Source of the DNA: RGIG3077 sp964490175
Lineage (GTDB): Bacteria > Bacillota > Clostridia > Oscillospirales > Ruminococcaceae
Assembly: GCA_964490175.1 (NCBI GenBank)
Contig: CAZBAI010000001.1
Location: forward strand, 44,100-108,099
Direction: 5' to 3'
Length of the DNA: 64,000 nt
A model generated the notes under the pieces. That model had not been told where the DNA came from. It searched no databases and saw nothing but the letters and a program-made list of their open reading frames with translations. Shown here in pieces: positions 24,757-33,445 of this stretch (the stretch's first letter is position 1; each line of letters begins with the position of its first letter). The position numbers and the translations under genes are program-made.

Positions 24757-26265
24757 TTATCTTGTTCGCATAACTTCAATGTAGTCGGCGTTGCTGCTCA
24801 TTGCGCTGAAAGCACAGCTGGCAAAAAGCACGTCGGTAATGCCCTGCTGTTTTATAAACTCAATTGAATTAAGCTCAAAATAGCGCATATCGCAAACATA
24901 AATTTCTTCAAAAGAGCCGGTTAAAAATTCGGGTATTGCGTTGCCGTAGCTGTCTTTGAAGATGATGAGTTTTCTGCCGTTTGAAACGCCGGTTTTTATG
25001 TGAACAACGTTGCTGTCGCCACGCATGAAAGTTAAATACAGCGAGCTTTTATTTGTAATGCCTTCGTTGAAAAGAGAACCTACATTCGGATTTGTGAACG
25101 ATTGCGAATAGTATGTCGTGGTGTAGTTTTCCTCTTTGGGCTTGTAATATATAAACTCTTCCGGATTATTTAAAAGCGACGATTCGTTTGTATAAGTGTA
25201 AAGAGTGCCGACATAGCCATCGACAGAATATCTGTCATATTGCGAAATATCGAGGAAGGGTACATTTGCGGTTTTGCAAAATTCCTGCGCCGCATAATAA
25301 GCGCCCAACGCCGCCCAGTGGTGGTCGGTTCTTGTGTAAATTTTTTCGTTTGTGTGCAAAGATAATGCCGAGTAAGCGTCAACATTCACAACGCCGTTTA
25401 AATATTGGGCGATATGGTCGATATCGCCTTTTTGGCTTCGTGTATATTTGCTGTATTCATCAGGCAGATAGAACGAAACAGCAGTCGGGATAACCATTGA
25501 ATATACATTAACGCTGTCGCCCAAATCGGCTTTATAGGCGTTGACATATCCGGCGTATTCCTCGGCATTTGCAAGGCTGCCGCCGTAAAGCATGATGCCC
25601 GTATCGCCGAGAACGACAATGCCCTCGTGTATGATTCCGACAGGGTTTTGCGGCTCGGCAGGGGTGGCGGTGGTCGTTGTTGTGACAGTGCTTGTCGTGG
25701 TGGTTATAGGGGCTGATGTCACAGTGCTTTGCGCATTATCACTTTGGGTAAAAGTGTTTGGATTTGTAATTTGCGGCGTTGTTGTGGTAATTGCGACAGT
25801 GGTTGTCGTTGCCGCCAAATCGGGAGATGAGGTCTGCTCGTTTAAGTCGTCATCGGACATAATGTGCGCATTGCCGTAAAACGTAACCTTGTTATCGTCA
25901 TTATCGCCTGAAATTATACCGAAATGGGATTTTAAATTTGAGTTAAAGGACACAAATTGTTCACGAAACGGAACGGTGTCGTTAAAATATGCGCTGAGGC
26001 CGCTTGTAAAGTCGCCCGACATCAGGGAAGAAAAGCTGAATTTCGGGAATTTTTCAAGTTCACGTTTTTCGCTTTCCGAAACAGTCGGGTGCTTAAATAC
26101 AAGAAGCACGAAGAAAGCAATCATAAACATTGAGCAGATTGCGGCAATGTTTATATATTTTGCGGTTTTTGTCACACTTTCGATTCTTTCTTTTCGCCGA
26201 AGCTCGGGCGGGGTATAGCTTTCGACAAAGTCAAAAGCGCTGTCTTTGGCGTTGTTGTCTTTCAT
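24757..26265 (-). CDS. DHHW family protein (AlgX/AlgJ-like SGNH), polysaccharide acylation partner
   Basis: 502 residues. A cytoplasmic tail of 35 residues, one membrane helix (about 38-58), an extracellular stem, a Thr-rich low-complexity linker (about 150-205, long runs of TTTT), and an SGNH-like domain with the family motif RTDHHW (about 317) and late FKDSYGNAIPEF. DHHW/AlgX proteins accept acyl groups passed across the membrane by MBOAT proteins and put them on polysaccharides outside. The MBOAT gene lies 49 bases upstream. AGAGAGGTG precedes the ATG by 11 bases. Confidence 0.9.
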   Translation of the reverse strand: MKDNNAKDSAFDFVESYTPPELRRKERIESVTKTAKYINIAAICSMFMIAFFVLLVFKHPTVSESEKRELEKFPKFSFSSLMSGDFTSGLSAYFNDTVPFREQFVSFNSNLKSHFGIISGDNDDNKVTFYGNAHIMSDDDLNEQTSSPDLAATTTTVAITTTTPQITNPNTFTQSDNAQSTVTSAPITTTTSTVTTTTTATPAEPQNPVGIIHEGIVVLGDTGIMLYGGSLANAEEYAGYVNAYKADLGDSVNVYSMVIPTAVSFYLPDEYSKYTRSQKGDIDHIAQYLNGVVNVDAYSALSLHTNEKIYTRTDHHWAALGAYYAAQEFCKTANVPFLDISQYDRYSVDGYVGTLYTYTNESSLLNNPEEFIYYKPKEENYTTTYYSQSFTNPNVGSLFNEGITNKSSLYLTFMRGDSNVVHIKTGVSNGRKLIIFKDSYGNAIPEFLTGSFEEIYVCDMRYFELNSIEFIKQQGITDVLFASCAFSAMSSNADYIEVMRTR

Positions 26266-26314
26266 CCTTTATTTTGCACCTCTCTGTAATTTAAAAGGAA
26301 AATGAGTTTTTGTT

Positions 26315-27733
26315 TTAAAAATTTGCGTAGAAAAACGGGTTGCGTGTCTGCAAGGTCAAAAATACGGTGCAAATCACGATGAGGGCTATGTTGATTACAG
26401 TTTCACTTACGCTGTAAATTGCGGTAAGCGTATCGGATTTTTCCGATATTTTTTTGATTTTCGGGATTATGGGGAAACAGAAAAGCACAGCCGCCGCAAT
26501 CAGCCAAATGTTGTTTACAAGTGATGATTTGACAAAAACATCGGCAAGTTCGTTTGAATTTGCGCCTACAAGATTTTTTAAATAATCCCACATTTTTGAA
26601 AGGTCGGTGAAGAAAAATATGCCAAAGCCCACTATTATGACGAGCTTTGTATATATATGCATAATCACATCGGGAATTTTTTTCAGGCGTTTTTTGGTTA
26701 TCAGCCGTTCGATAAAAATAAACAAGCCGAAATACAGACCCCAAATTATATAGTTCCAGCTTGCGCCGTGCCACAGCCCGGTTGAAAACCACACGAGAAA
26801 CAAACTTGCATAGGGGCGGCGTTTGCCGAAAATCGGCAGATAGAGCAAATAATCACGGAAAAATGTGCCGAGCGACATATGCCAGCGCTGCCAAAATTCG
26901 GTTATGGTGCGGCACATAAACGGATAATTGAAGTTTTCGTCAAAATCAAATCCGAAAAGCTTGGCAATGCCGATAGCCATATCGGAATATCCGGAAAAAT
27001 CAAAATACATAAACAAAGCGTAAACCGTAACGGCGTACCACGTATCGGCAACGGTTCGGGAAGAAATCGCAACTTGCGAAGAAGCACTGCCGAAAAAGTT
27101 CTCAACGATTACATATAAATTGTTGGCGATGATGACCTTTTTGGCAAGTCCGGTGACGACGCGCGTCATGCCTGCGCTGAGTGCGGAATAGTCGATATTG
27201 CGGTTTGCAAGCTGATTTTCAACGGTTGAATAGCGCACGATAGGGCCTGCAATCGTGTGCGGAAAAAACGACATATAGAGCAAAAATTGCGAAAAGCTTT
27301 TTTGTGCTTTTACCTTGCCCCAATATGCATCGACCGTATACGAAATCGCACGGAAAGTATAATAGCTGACGCCGAGCGGAATTATAAGCTTGGGAGCATT
27401 GATACTCAAATTGAAAAGCGAATTTATGTTTTCGATTACAAATACGGTGTATTTAGGTATTGCAAGCCCTAAAAGATTGACGATTACCGTTAAGGTCACC
27501 GTGATTTTGGCAAGGCGCTTGCCCTCGTATTTTTCGCAGATTATCGCCGAAAGATAGTTGATTACCGTGGAAGCGAGAATGAAAAGAATGCCCACAGGGT
27601 TGCCCCAGGCATAAAAAATCAGCGAAAATACAATAAGGACGGTGTTTCGGGCTTTTGCGTTTTTGGCTATATAGTATGACAGCAAACACAGAGGAAGAAA
27701 AATGTAGAGAAAGGATATTTCGGCCAACGTCAT
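26315..27733 (-). CDS. MBOAT family membrane-bound O-acyltransferase (AlgI/DltB-like)
   Basis: 472 residues, about eleven membrane helices. MBOAT signatures: FFPHTIAGPIVRY, EFWQRWHMSLGTFFRDYL, and TGLWHGASWNYIIWG with the catalytic His. These proteins hand an acyl group from a cytoplasmic carrier to an acceptor across the membrane. First gene of the leftward operon MBOAT-DHHW-FkbH-ACP, whose other products look like the outside acceptor and the acyl supply. The ribosome site is an unusual GGGGGG (27749-27744), which can be paired in an alternative leader hairpin. Confidence 0.93.
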   Translation of the reverse strand: MTLAEISFLYIFLPLCLLSYYIAKNAKARNTVLIVFSLIFYAWGNPVGILFILASTVINYLSAIICEKYEGKRLAKITVTLTVIVNLLGLAIPKYTVFVIENINSLFNLSINAPKLIIPLGVSYYTFRAISYTVDAYWGKVKAQKSFSQFLLYMSFFPHTIAGPIVRYSTVENQLANRNIDYSALSAGMTRVVTGLAKKVIIANNLYVIVENFFGSASSQVAISSRTVADTWYAVTVYALFMYFDFSGYSDMAIGIAKLFGFDFDENFNYPFMCRTITEFWQRWHMSLGTFFRDYLLYLPIFGKRRPYASLFLVWFSTGLWHGASWNYIIWGLYFGLFIFIERLITKKRLKKIPDVIMHIYTKLVIIVGFGIFFFTDLSKMWDYLKNLVGANSNELADVFVKSSLVNNIWLIAAAVLFCFPIIPKIKKISEKSDTLTAIYSVSETVINIALIVICTVFLTLQTRNPFFYANF

Positions 27734-28096
27734 TTGGTATTTGCCCCCCGGGAATTTAAGAATTTGCTGCGCTTTTTGTTTTTATTATGCGCCGGGGCTG
27801 CAACAATTAAAAAATTCCCGGCTACAAAATAATTATACTCCTATTTGACAAGATTCGTCAAGATTTTTTTTGATTTTTTCGACAAAAAAATCCGAGCGAT
27901 TCCATTGCGATTTTTGTGATGTTTAACGAAACCGAAAATTGCCGTTTTGACTGCTGATATCAAAAGAGAAATTTCAAAAAAATTCAAATACAGTACATAA
28001 AAAATACTTTATAAAACGTTGAAAGCGGCGCTTTCTCTGTTGCATAATTTCTCTTATGGAAGAATGCTAAAAAACGATTGGAAAAGAGGCATAAAT
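27734..28096. other. Divergent intergenic region with self-complementary leader
   Basis: 363 bases without a gene. It holds the leftward promoter of the MBOAT operon and its leader. In the leader, segment 27822-27811 (read leftward GCCGGGAATTTT) can pair either with 27798-27791 (CCCGGC) or with 27757-27748 (AAATTCCCGG), which touches the ribosome site. The right half leading to the P-type ATPase is A/T-rich; no clear promoter was found there. Confidence 0.6.
27832..27861 (-). promoter_or_regulatory. Promoter of the MBOAT operon
   Basis: Leftward TTGACG (27861-27856), 18-base spacer, TATAAT (27837-27832). Confidence 0.65.
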
Positions 28097-30721
28097 ATGG
28101 ATTATTACAGTTTAAGCTGTGAAGAAACGCAAAGCACAATTCAGACCGATGCAAAATGCGGATTGACGCAGTTGCAAGCCGATAAGCGGCTTGAAAAATA
28201 CGGTGAAAACAAATTGCGTGCGAAAAAGAAAAAAACATCGCTTGTAAAATTTTTCGAGCAGTTTAAAGATACCATGATATTGATACTGCTTGCGGCAGCC
28301 GGGGTTTCGTTTGCGATTGCAGTAATTGAAAAAAACCCTTCGGATTTTTTTGAACCGCTGCTTATACTTCTGATAGTCGTGCTTAATGCCGTTATGGGCG
28401 TTATGCAAGAAAACAAAGCGGAAAAAGCGCTTGAAGCCTTGCAGAAAATGAGCGCACCGCACGCAAGGGTGCTGCGTGACGGCAGGGAAAGCGTAATCGA
28501 TGCGGCGCTTTTGGTTCCCGGTGATGTAATTATTGTCGAGGCGGGCGATTTTATTCCGGCAGACGCAAGGCTTTTTGAATCGGCAAGTTTGAAATGTGAA
28601 GAATCGGCGCTGACCGGCGAATCTGTTCCGAGTGAAAAGGATTATGCGGCAAAAATCGAAAGCGGCGCACCTTTGGGCGATAGGGTCAACATGATTTATT
28701 CGGGCTGTTCGGTCGCATACGGCAGAGGAAAGGCTATTGTTACCGCAACGGGCATGGAAACCGAAATGGGCAAAATCGCAAATTTGCTGGATTCCGAGGA
28801 AGATACGCAAACGCCTTTGCAACACAAGCTTGCCGTTATGGGAAAATATCTCGGAATTGCGGCGTTGGCGGCTTGCGCCGTTGTGTTTGTTGTGGGTCTT
28901 ATCGGCGGAATTGACATACTTGAAATATTTATGACGGCGGTTTCGCTGGCGGTTTCGGCAATACCCGAGGGCTTGCCGGCAATCGTCACGATAGTTCTTT
29001 CAATCGGCGTTGGCAAAATGGCGAAGAATAACGCAATTGTAAAAAAACTGCCCGCAGTTGAAACATTGGGCAGTGCAAGCGTTATTTGCTCGGACAAAAC
29101 GGGCACGCTTACACAAAACAGAATGACGCTTGTAAAAGCTTATTGCTGTGAAAATGAAGTTTTTGAGGATATTTCGGAGAACAACAGCGAGAGTGTTCGC
29201 AAGCTTTTAAAATTTGCTTCGCTTTGTTGTGACGGCGCTGTTGAATGCGACGGCGAAAATGTAAAGCACATCGGCGACCCGACGGAAACTTCAATTGTTT
29301 ATGCCGCACACATAAACGGCATTGAAAAGGAAGAGCTTAATCAAAAATACGCAAGAGTTGCCGAAATTCCGTTTGATTCGGACAGAAAGCTGATGACGGT
29401 CGTAAATGAAATTGACGGAAAGCTTGTAGTTACCGTAAAGGGTGCGTTTGACGTGCTTGCCACAAGATGCATAAGCGGCGATATTGCAAAGGCAAAGGAA
29501 ATTACGCAAAATATGTCGGAGCAGGCGCTTAGAGTTATTGCGGTGGCACAAAAAACGGTTGACAAAGTGCCAAAAGGCGCTCTTTGCGAGGATTTGGAAT
29601 GCGGATTGACGCTTTTGGGGCTTGTGGGCATGATAGATCCGCCCAGAGAAGAAGCAAAATCGGCAGTTGCGGTGTGCAGGGAGGCCGGCATACGGCCTGT
29701 TATGATTACGGGCGACCACATTGTTACCGCCTGTGCCATTGCAAAGCAGATTGGCATTATGAATGAGGGCGATAAATCAATGCTCGGTTCGGAGCTTGAA
29801 AAAATGAGCGATGAAGAGCTTGCCGCAAATGTTGAAAACGTTTCGGTTTATGCCAGAGTTTCGCCGCAGGATAAAATCAGGATAGTCAAGGCGTGGCAAT
29901 CAAAGGGTGCGATTGTTTCAATGACGGGTGACGGAGTTAATGACGCACCTGCGCTGAAAGCGGCGGATATCGGCTGTGCAATGGGAATTACAGGCACGGA
30001 CGTAGCTAAAGGCGCCGCCGATATGACCTTGACCGATGACAATTTTGCAACCATTGTTAAGGCGGTTGAAGAGGGCAGGGGAATTTACGACAACATTCGC
30101 AAGGCTGTGGGATTTTTGCTCGGCACGAATATTACAGAGCTTTTAAGCGTTTTTCTTTCAATGCTCTTTTTCAAAGTTTCGCCGCTGCTTTCAATGCAGC
30201 TTTTGTGGATAAATCTTGTAACCGACAGCTTTCCCGCAATTGCGCTCGGCATGGAGCCTGTTGACAGCTTGGTTATGAAGCGCAAGCCAAAGCCCAAGGA
30301 CGAGAGCATTTTCGCACACGGATTCGGCGTTGAAATTTTGCTGCAAGCTGTGCTGTTTACCGTTTTAACGGTTTGTGCGTTTGTAATCGGCAAAGGCATT
30401 TCGATTGAGGCAGGGCGCACAATGGCGTTTATTACGTTGGCATTGCTTGAAACGGTTCATTCGTTTAGTATGCGTTCACAGCGTTCGCTTTTTGATATCG
30501 GATTTTTCACAAACAAAAAGCTCAACATTGCAACGCTTGTTTCGCTTTTGCTGATAGTGCCCGTTGTGTTTACCCCCATACGTACGGCGTTCGGCATGAT
30601 AAAGCTTGATGTTGTGCATTATTTAATTGCATTTGGGCTTGCGCTTGTTCCGCTTGTTTATATGGAACTGTTTAAGCTTGCAAAAAGAATTGCAATTTCA
30701 CGCAAAAATTTAAACGCATAA
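28097..30721 (+). CDS. Calcium-type P-type cation ATPase
   Basis: 874 residues. ATG 28097 has AAAGAGG seven bases upstream; an earlier in-frame ATG at 28019 lacks a site. Full P2-type layout: cation ATPase N-domain, actuator loop with TGES (ALTGESVPSEK), helix 4 with IPEGLPAIV, phosphorylation motif SDKTGTLTQN (Asp333), nucleotide site KGAFDVLATRC, hinge TGDGVNDAPALK, and a C-terminal six-helix domain. The IPEGLP and helix 5/6 features fit Ca2+ (or Mn2+) export of the SERCA/PMR1 branch. Monocistronic and ended by a strong terminator. Confidence 0.93.
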   Translation: MDYYSLSCEETQSTIQTDAKCGLTQLQADKRLEKYGENKLRAKKKKTSLVKFFEQFKDTMILILLAAAGVSFAIAVIEKNPSDFFEPLLILLIVVLNAVMGVMQENKAEKALEALQKMSAPHARVLRDGRESVIDAALLVPGDVIIVEAGDFIPADARLFESASLKCEESALTGESVPSEKDYAAKIESGAPLGDRVNMIYSGCSVAYGRGKAIVTATGMETEMGKIANLLDSEEDTQTPLQHKLAVMGKYLGIAALAACAVVFVVGLIGGIDILEIFMTAVSLAVSAIPEGLPAIVTIVLSIGVGKMAKNNAIVKKLPAVETLGSASVICSDKTGTLTQNRMTLVKAYCCENEVFEDISENNSESVRKLLKFASLCCDGAVECDGENVKHIGDPTETSIVYAAHINGIEKEELNQKYARVAEIPFDSDRKLMTVVNEIDGKLVVTVKGAFDVLATRCISGDIAKAKEITQNMSEQALRVIAVAQKTVDKVPKGALCEDLECGLTLLGLVGMIDPPREEAKSAVAVCREAGIRPVMITGDHIVTACAIAKQIGIMNEGDKSMLGSELEKMSDEELAANVENVSVYARVSPQDKIRIVKAWQSKGAIVSMTGDGVNDAPALKAADIGCAMGITGTDVAKGAADMTLTDDNFATIVKAVEEGRGIYDNIRKAVGFLLGTNITELLSVFLSMLFFKVSPLLSMQLLWINLVTDSFPAIALGMEPVDSLVMKRKPKPKDESIFAHGFGVEILLQAVLFTVLTVCAFVIGKGISIEAGRTMAFITLALLETVHSFSMRSQRSLFDIGFFTNKKLNIATLVSLLLIVPVVFTPIRTAFGMIKLDVVHYLIAFGLALVPLVYMELFKLAKRIAISRKNLNA

Positions 30722-30770
30722 AAATGTAAAGAGCGGCAGTTTATTTTCAAAACTGCCGCTCTTTACATTT
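30722..30770. terminator. Bidirectional terminator after the P-type ATPase
   Basis: About 20-bp stem (AAATGTAAAGAGCGGCAGTTTT and its complement) around a six-base loop. Serves the ATPase gene (+) and the small ORF/secreted protein operon (-). Confidence 0.9.
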
Positions 30771-30822
30771 AAAAAGCCCCAAACTATTCTCCGAAAAACA
30801 GAGGAGGAATGGTTGTCATTGG

Positions 30823-30918
30823 TTAATCTATTGGGAGTTCGTTTTCGTCTTCGCTTGTTGTGATAACATCGGCGTCAAACTCAATTACCTCAACTTCGGG
30901 TTTTTTGTATTCAAACAT
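30823..30918 (-). CDS. 31-residue peptide, conserved-looking small ORF
   Basis: ATG 30918 to TAA 30823, with a perfect AAGGAGGT eight bases upstream. The peptide starts MFEYKKPEVEVIEFDADVI, then TTS and an acidic end. It has no signal peptide or membrane helix. The pattern Y-K-x-P-x-V-x-V-I-x-F-x-(A/E)-D-V-I-x-T-S recalls small peptides I have seen in Clostridia, whose function is unknown. It lies 39 bases after the secreted protein gene on the same strand and before the shared terminator. It could be a precursor peptide or a short regulatory protein, but no modifying enzyme is adjacent. Confidence 0.7.
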   Translation of the reverse strand: MFEYKKPEVEVIEFDADVITTSEDENELPID

Positions 30919-30957
30919 GGAAATTTACCTCCTTAATATCAATATTTGCTTATTATT

Positions 30958-33066
30958 TTAATGTGACATTGCGTAAGTGTATGCTACGGTATACAGCTGA
31001 TACATCGATTTAACAAGACTTACAAGTTCTTCGCTGTATTTATCGGGATTGTTTGTAATTGAATATGCATAGCTCATTGCGCTGTAATTAAGCTGCCAAT
31101 CGCCGACCTTGATACTCCAATAACTGCCCAAATCATAAGCGTAAACAGATCTAATCAAGATATAATATTCATCGCCCTTTTGATTAACCTGATAATAATC
31201 GCCTAAAAGGCTTGCGTCATCTGTCTTGAAATAGTGTCGCATATTTGTGTAGCCTTCAAGCACAAGTGATGAGCCTGTGTATTCAACACCGTCGGGAAGA
31301 GTGCCTGTGATTTCCTTTTTGTATTCTTCGGGGATAACAACGTCGGAAACGTCTGCCGAGGAGAGCTGAAAATCGTTAAAAACGTTTGCGAGGTTGTCGG
31401 TGTTGTAATCAAAATAAAGCTGAGCATATGCGCCGTAGTTAAGCATTGCTTCAACAAGTGATTTTGTATCGCTGTCGTAATCTGACGAGGTCAAAATCTC
31501 TTTCGCATAATCCTTTACGCTGTAGGAATATGTTTCGCTTATCGCAGTATAGCCGTCAACGTAGAGATAAACCGTATCGGACATTTCCTTTGCGTTGACA
31601 ATGGCTGTATATTCATAATATCCGGTTTCTTCATCCAGCCAAGCTTCGCTTACATCATAGGCACCGAATCTACTGTCATCATCTTCGCCGTAGTAAATAT
31701 AAACAGTCGGGTGTCTTGCAATGTCTTCTTCGCTGAAATCCATATAGAAATTCAAACCGATTACACCGTCTTCAATCGAAACGGAAGTGCCTTTAAGCTC
31801 ACAATCCAAAAGCCTAAAGTTAAGCTTTGCGCTTGTAACCGTAAAGCCGGGGTTGAATGTATCGCCGACTTCGTATGTGCTTTTAGGCTCAATCATAACG
31901 ATAAATGCGTGAGCATAATAATTTTCGCACTGCGAAAGGTCAAGCGTAAGTTTGCCGCTTGATTTAGCTTTTGCGGCGGTTTGATACCAACCGACTGTAC
32001 CGTCATTACCCATGGCAACAAGGTAAATGTTTTCGATAGAATCGGGGTTATCGCATGTATATTCCATTTCCAAACTCGACATATTTTCAAAACTGTAACC
32101 TAACTCAAAGTCCCACCAGCTTTCAAGCGTGATTGTGGGTTTGGAAACATTGCCGTCATCGTCAGCTGTGAGGGTGGTTTCACCTATACTGTCTTCTTCA
32201 AGCGCCAATTCATGGTGGGGCAAATCTTCAGGCTCTGAATAAACAGTCCAAGAAACAGTTGCTGAAGCGTTGGCTGTGCTGACACCGATTTGCAGGTAAT
32301 ATCCTACAAGGTCGATATCGGAAACGAGAACTTCAACATCATCTGTATTTGCATTTCCCTGCTTCCAATAGCTATCGCTGCCGTCGGCATTTGTGCCTGT
32401 AACCTCAACCGAATTGTAGCCTACACAGAAACTAACATCGGAAGAAAAAACAATTTTAAAGGGGTCTTCGACATCGCCGAGCAATTCATCTTTTGAAACT
32501 GCGGCGGTATCCCACCAATTGCCTGCTTCAATAGTGACTGAATTTGTGTAGCTGCCGTTGCCGGAATCATCGGGGTCGTCGGAATCATCGGGGACAAGCG
32601 AAGTGTCCGAGCAGATTACATTGCCGTCTTTGTCCAAAACGTCAAGCGAAGCGATTGCAAAATCGTTGCCCCAGTATTTTTGGACGAAAATTTGCGACCA
32701 ACCGTCGCTGTCATCAAACATTGCGGTTTCACTAAGGTAGGTTACGGAATAATCGTCATCAGACATGATTAAATCTTTATCCGAACCTGAGTTGCCCCAC
32801 GATATATTTTGCCAGCCGTTTTTTGCGGAGCTAAATACAAAATCTCCTCCGGCGCCGGCTGACATATCTTCGATAGAGATAGTAAACTTTGCGCCGTAAA
32901 CATCGGAAAGAGCATAACCTGTGGGGATGTTTGACTTAACGTCAAACATATAGTCGGTATCACTGTTTGCGTTGGTAATGCTCGCAAACGACGTTAAAGC
33001 TAAAGATGTTGCGGCAATCGCCGTTGCGGTGACGCCGGCAAGCGCTTTTTTGAAAAATCTTTTCAT
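30958..33066 (-). CDS. Large secreted multidomain protein, putative carbohydrate-binding
   Basis: 702 residues with a signal peptide (MKRFFKKALAGVTATAIAATS...ASF/ASI). Order: beta-rich domain (35-160), Asp/Pro/Ser linker (DDSDDPDDSGNG), second beta domain (175-285; VTIEAGNWWDTAAVSKDE), third beta domain (300-425; ITLESWWDFELGYSFENM), and a C-terminal part (430-702). The C-terminal part has two related helix motifs, LVEAMLNYGAYAQLYFDY and LVKSMYQLYTVAYTYAM. No dockerin, anchor or catalytic motif is seen. The aromatic-rich sandwiches suggest binding to plant polysaccharide (inference). It has its own promoter. Confidence 0.8.
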   Translation of the reverse strand: MKRFFKKALAGVTATAIAATSLALTSFASITNANSDTDYMFDVKSNIPTGYALSDVYGAKFTISIEDMSAGAGGDFVFSSAKNGWQNISWGNSGSDKDLIMSDDDYSVTYLSETAMFDDSDGWSQIFVQKYWGNDFAIASLDVLDKDGNVICSDTSLVPDDSDDPDDSGNGSYTNSVTIEAGNWWDTAAVSKDELLGDVEDPFKIVFSSDVSFCVGYNSVEVTGTNADGSDSYWKQGNANTDDVEVLVSDIDLVGYYLQIGVSTANASATVSWTVYSEPEDLPHHELALEEDSIGETTLTADDDGNVSKPTITLESWWDFELGYSFENMSSLEMEYTCDNPDSIENIYLVAMGNDGTVGWYQTAAKAKSSGKLTLDLSQCENYYAHAFIVMIEPKSTYEVGDTFNPGFTVTSAKLNFRLLDCELKGTSVSIEDGVIGLNFYMDFSEEDIARHPTVYIYYGEDDDSRFGAYDVSEAWLDEETGYYEYTAIVNAKEMSDTVYLYVDGYTAISETYSYSVKDYAKEILTSSDYDSDTKSLVEAMLNYGAYAQLYFDYNTDNLANVFNDFQLSSADVSDVVIPEEYKKEITGTLPDGVEYTGSSLVLEGYTNMRHYFKTDDASLLGDYYQVNQKGDEYYILIRSVYAYDLGSYWSIKVGDWQLNYSAMSYAYSITNNPDKYSEELVSLVKSMYQLYTVAYTYAMSH

Positions 33067-33124
33067 AATAGCATTTTTTCCTTTCGTTAAAATAAATTTT
33101 TACGAACAAAAATTCGATACTCAC

Positions 33125-33153
33125 ATTATACACTAAATTCAATTGTTTGTAAA
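33125..33153 (-). promoter_or_regulatory. Promoter of the secreted protein gene
   Basis: Leftward TTTACA (33153-33148), 17-base spacer, TATAAT (33130-33125). Confidence 0.75.
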
Positions 33154-33281
33154 TACCTTTTTGTGCAAAATTTATGAGATTTTCAAGAAAAATAAATCGC
33201 ACTTAAAGCAGCATATTTAAAATTTGTGCTGTGTGACAAAAATATACGTTTAGATGTTTGCCGATTTTATCAAGTTTTTGC

Positions 33282-33310
33282 TTTACATTTTTTTCGGTTT
33301 GTGCTAAAAT
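33282..33310 (+). promoter_or_regulatory. Promoter of purC
   Basis: TTTACA (33282-33287), 17-base spacer, TAAAAT (33305-33310). Confidence 0.7.
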
Positions 33311-33445
33311 AAGCTGTGGGTTTTCGTAAATTGCCGATTTGTCGGGCAAAGGCTTGGGCAAAGGCTTTTTCAAACCACTCAACAGGGCGCTCTGCGCTTT
33401 TAAAATGCGGAGCTAATTCAATCTATTACGAAAGGGTAATGTGAA

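Larger units (their letters stand above)
33067..33445. other. Divergent intergenic region with two promoters
   Basis: 379 bases without a gene. It contains a leftward promoter for the secreted protein and a rightward promoter for purC. The purC leader (about 130 bases) has a duplicated GGGCAAAGGCTT segment near 33343-33366. No purine riboswitch core was found. Confidence 0.6.

Noticed and set aside
25640..25860. Simple-sequence repeat region in the DHHW gene
   Set aside because: The repeats encode a Thr-rich linker in frame; no sign of phase variation such as a long uniform tract or frameshift.
33311..33445. Purine riboswitch before purC
   Set aside because: The conserved aptamer core was not found in the leader.
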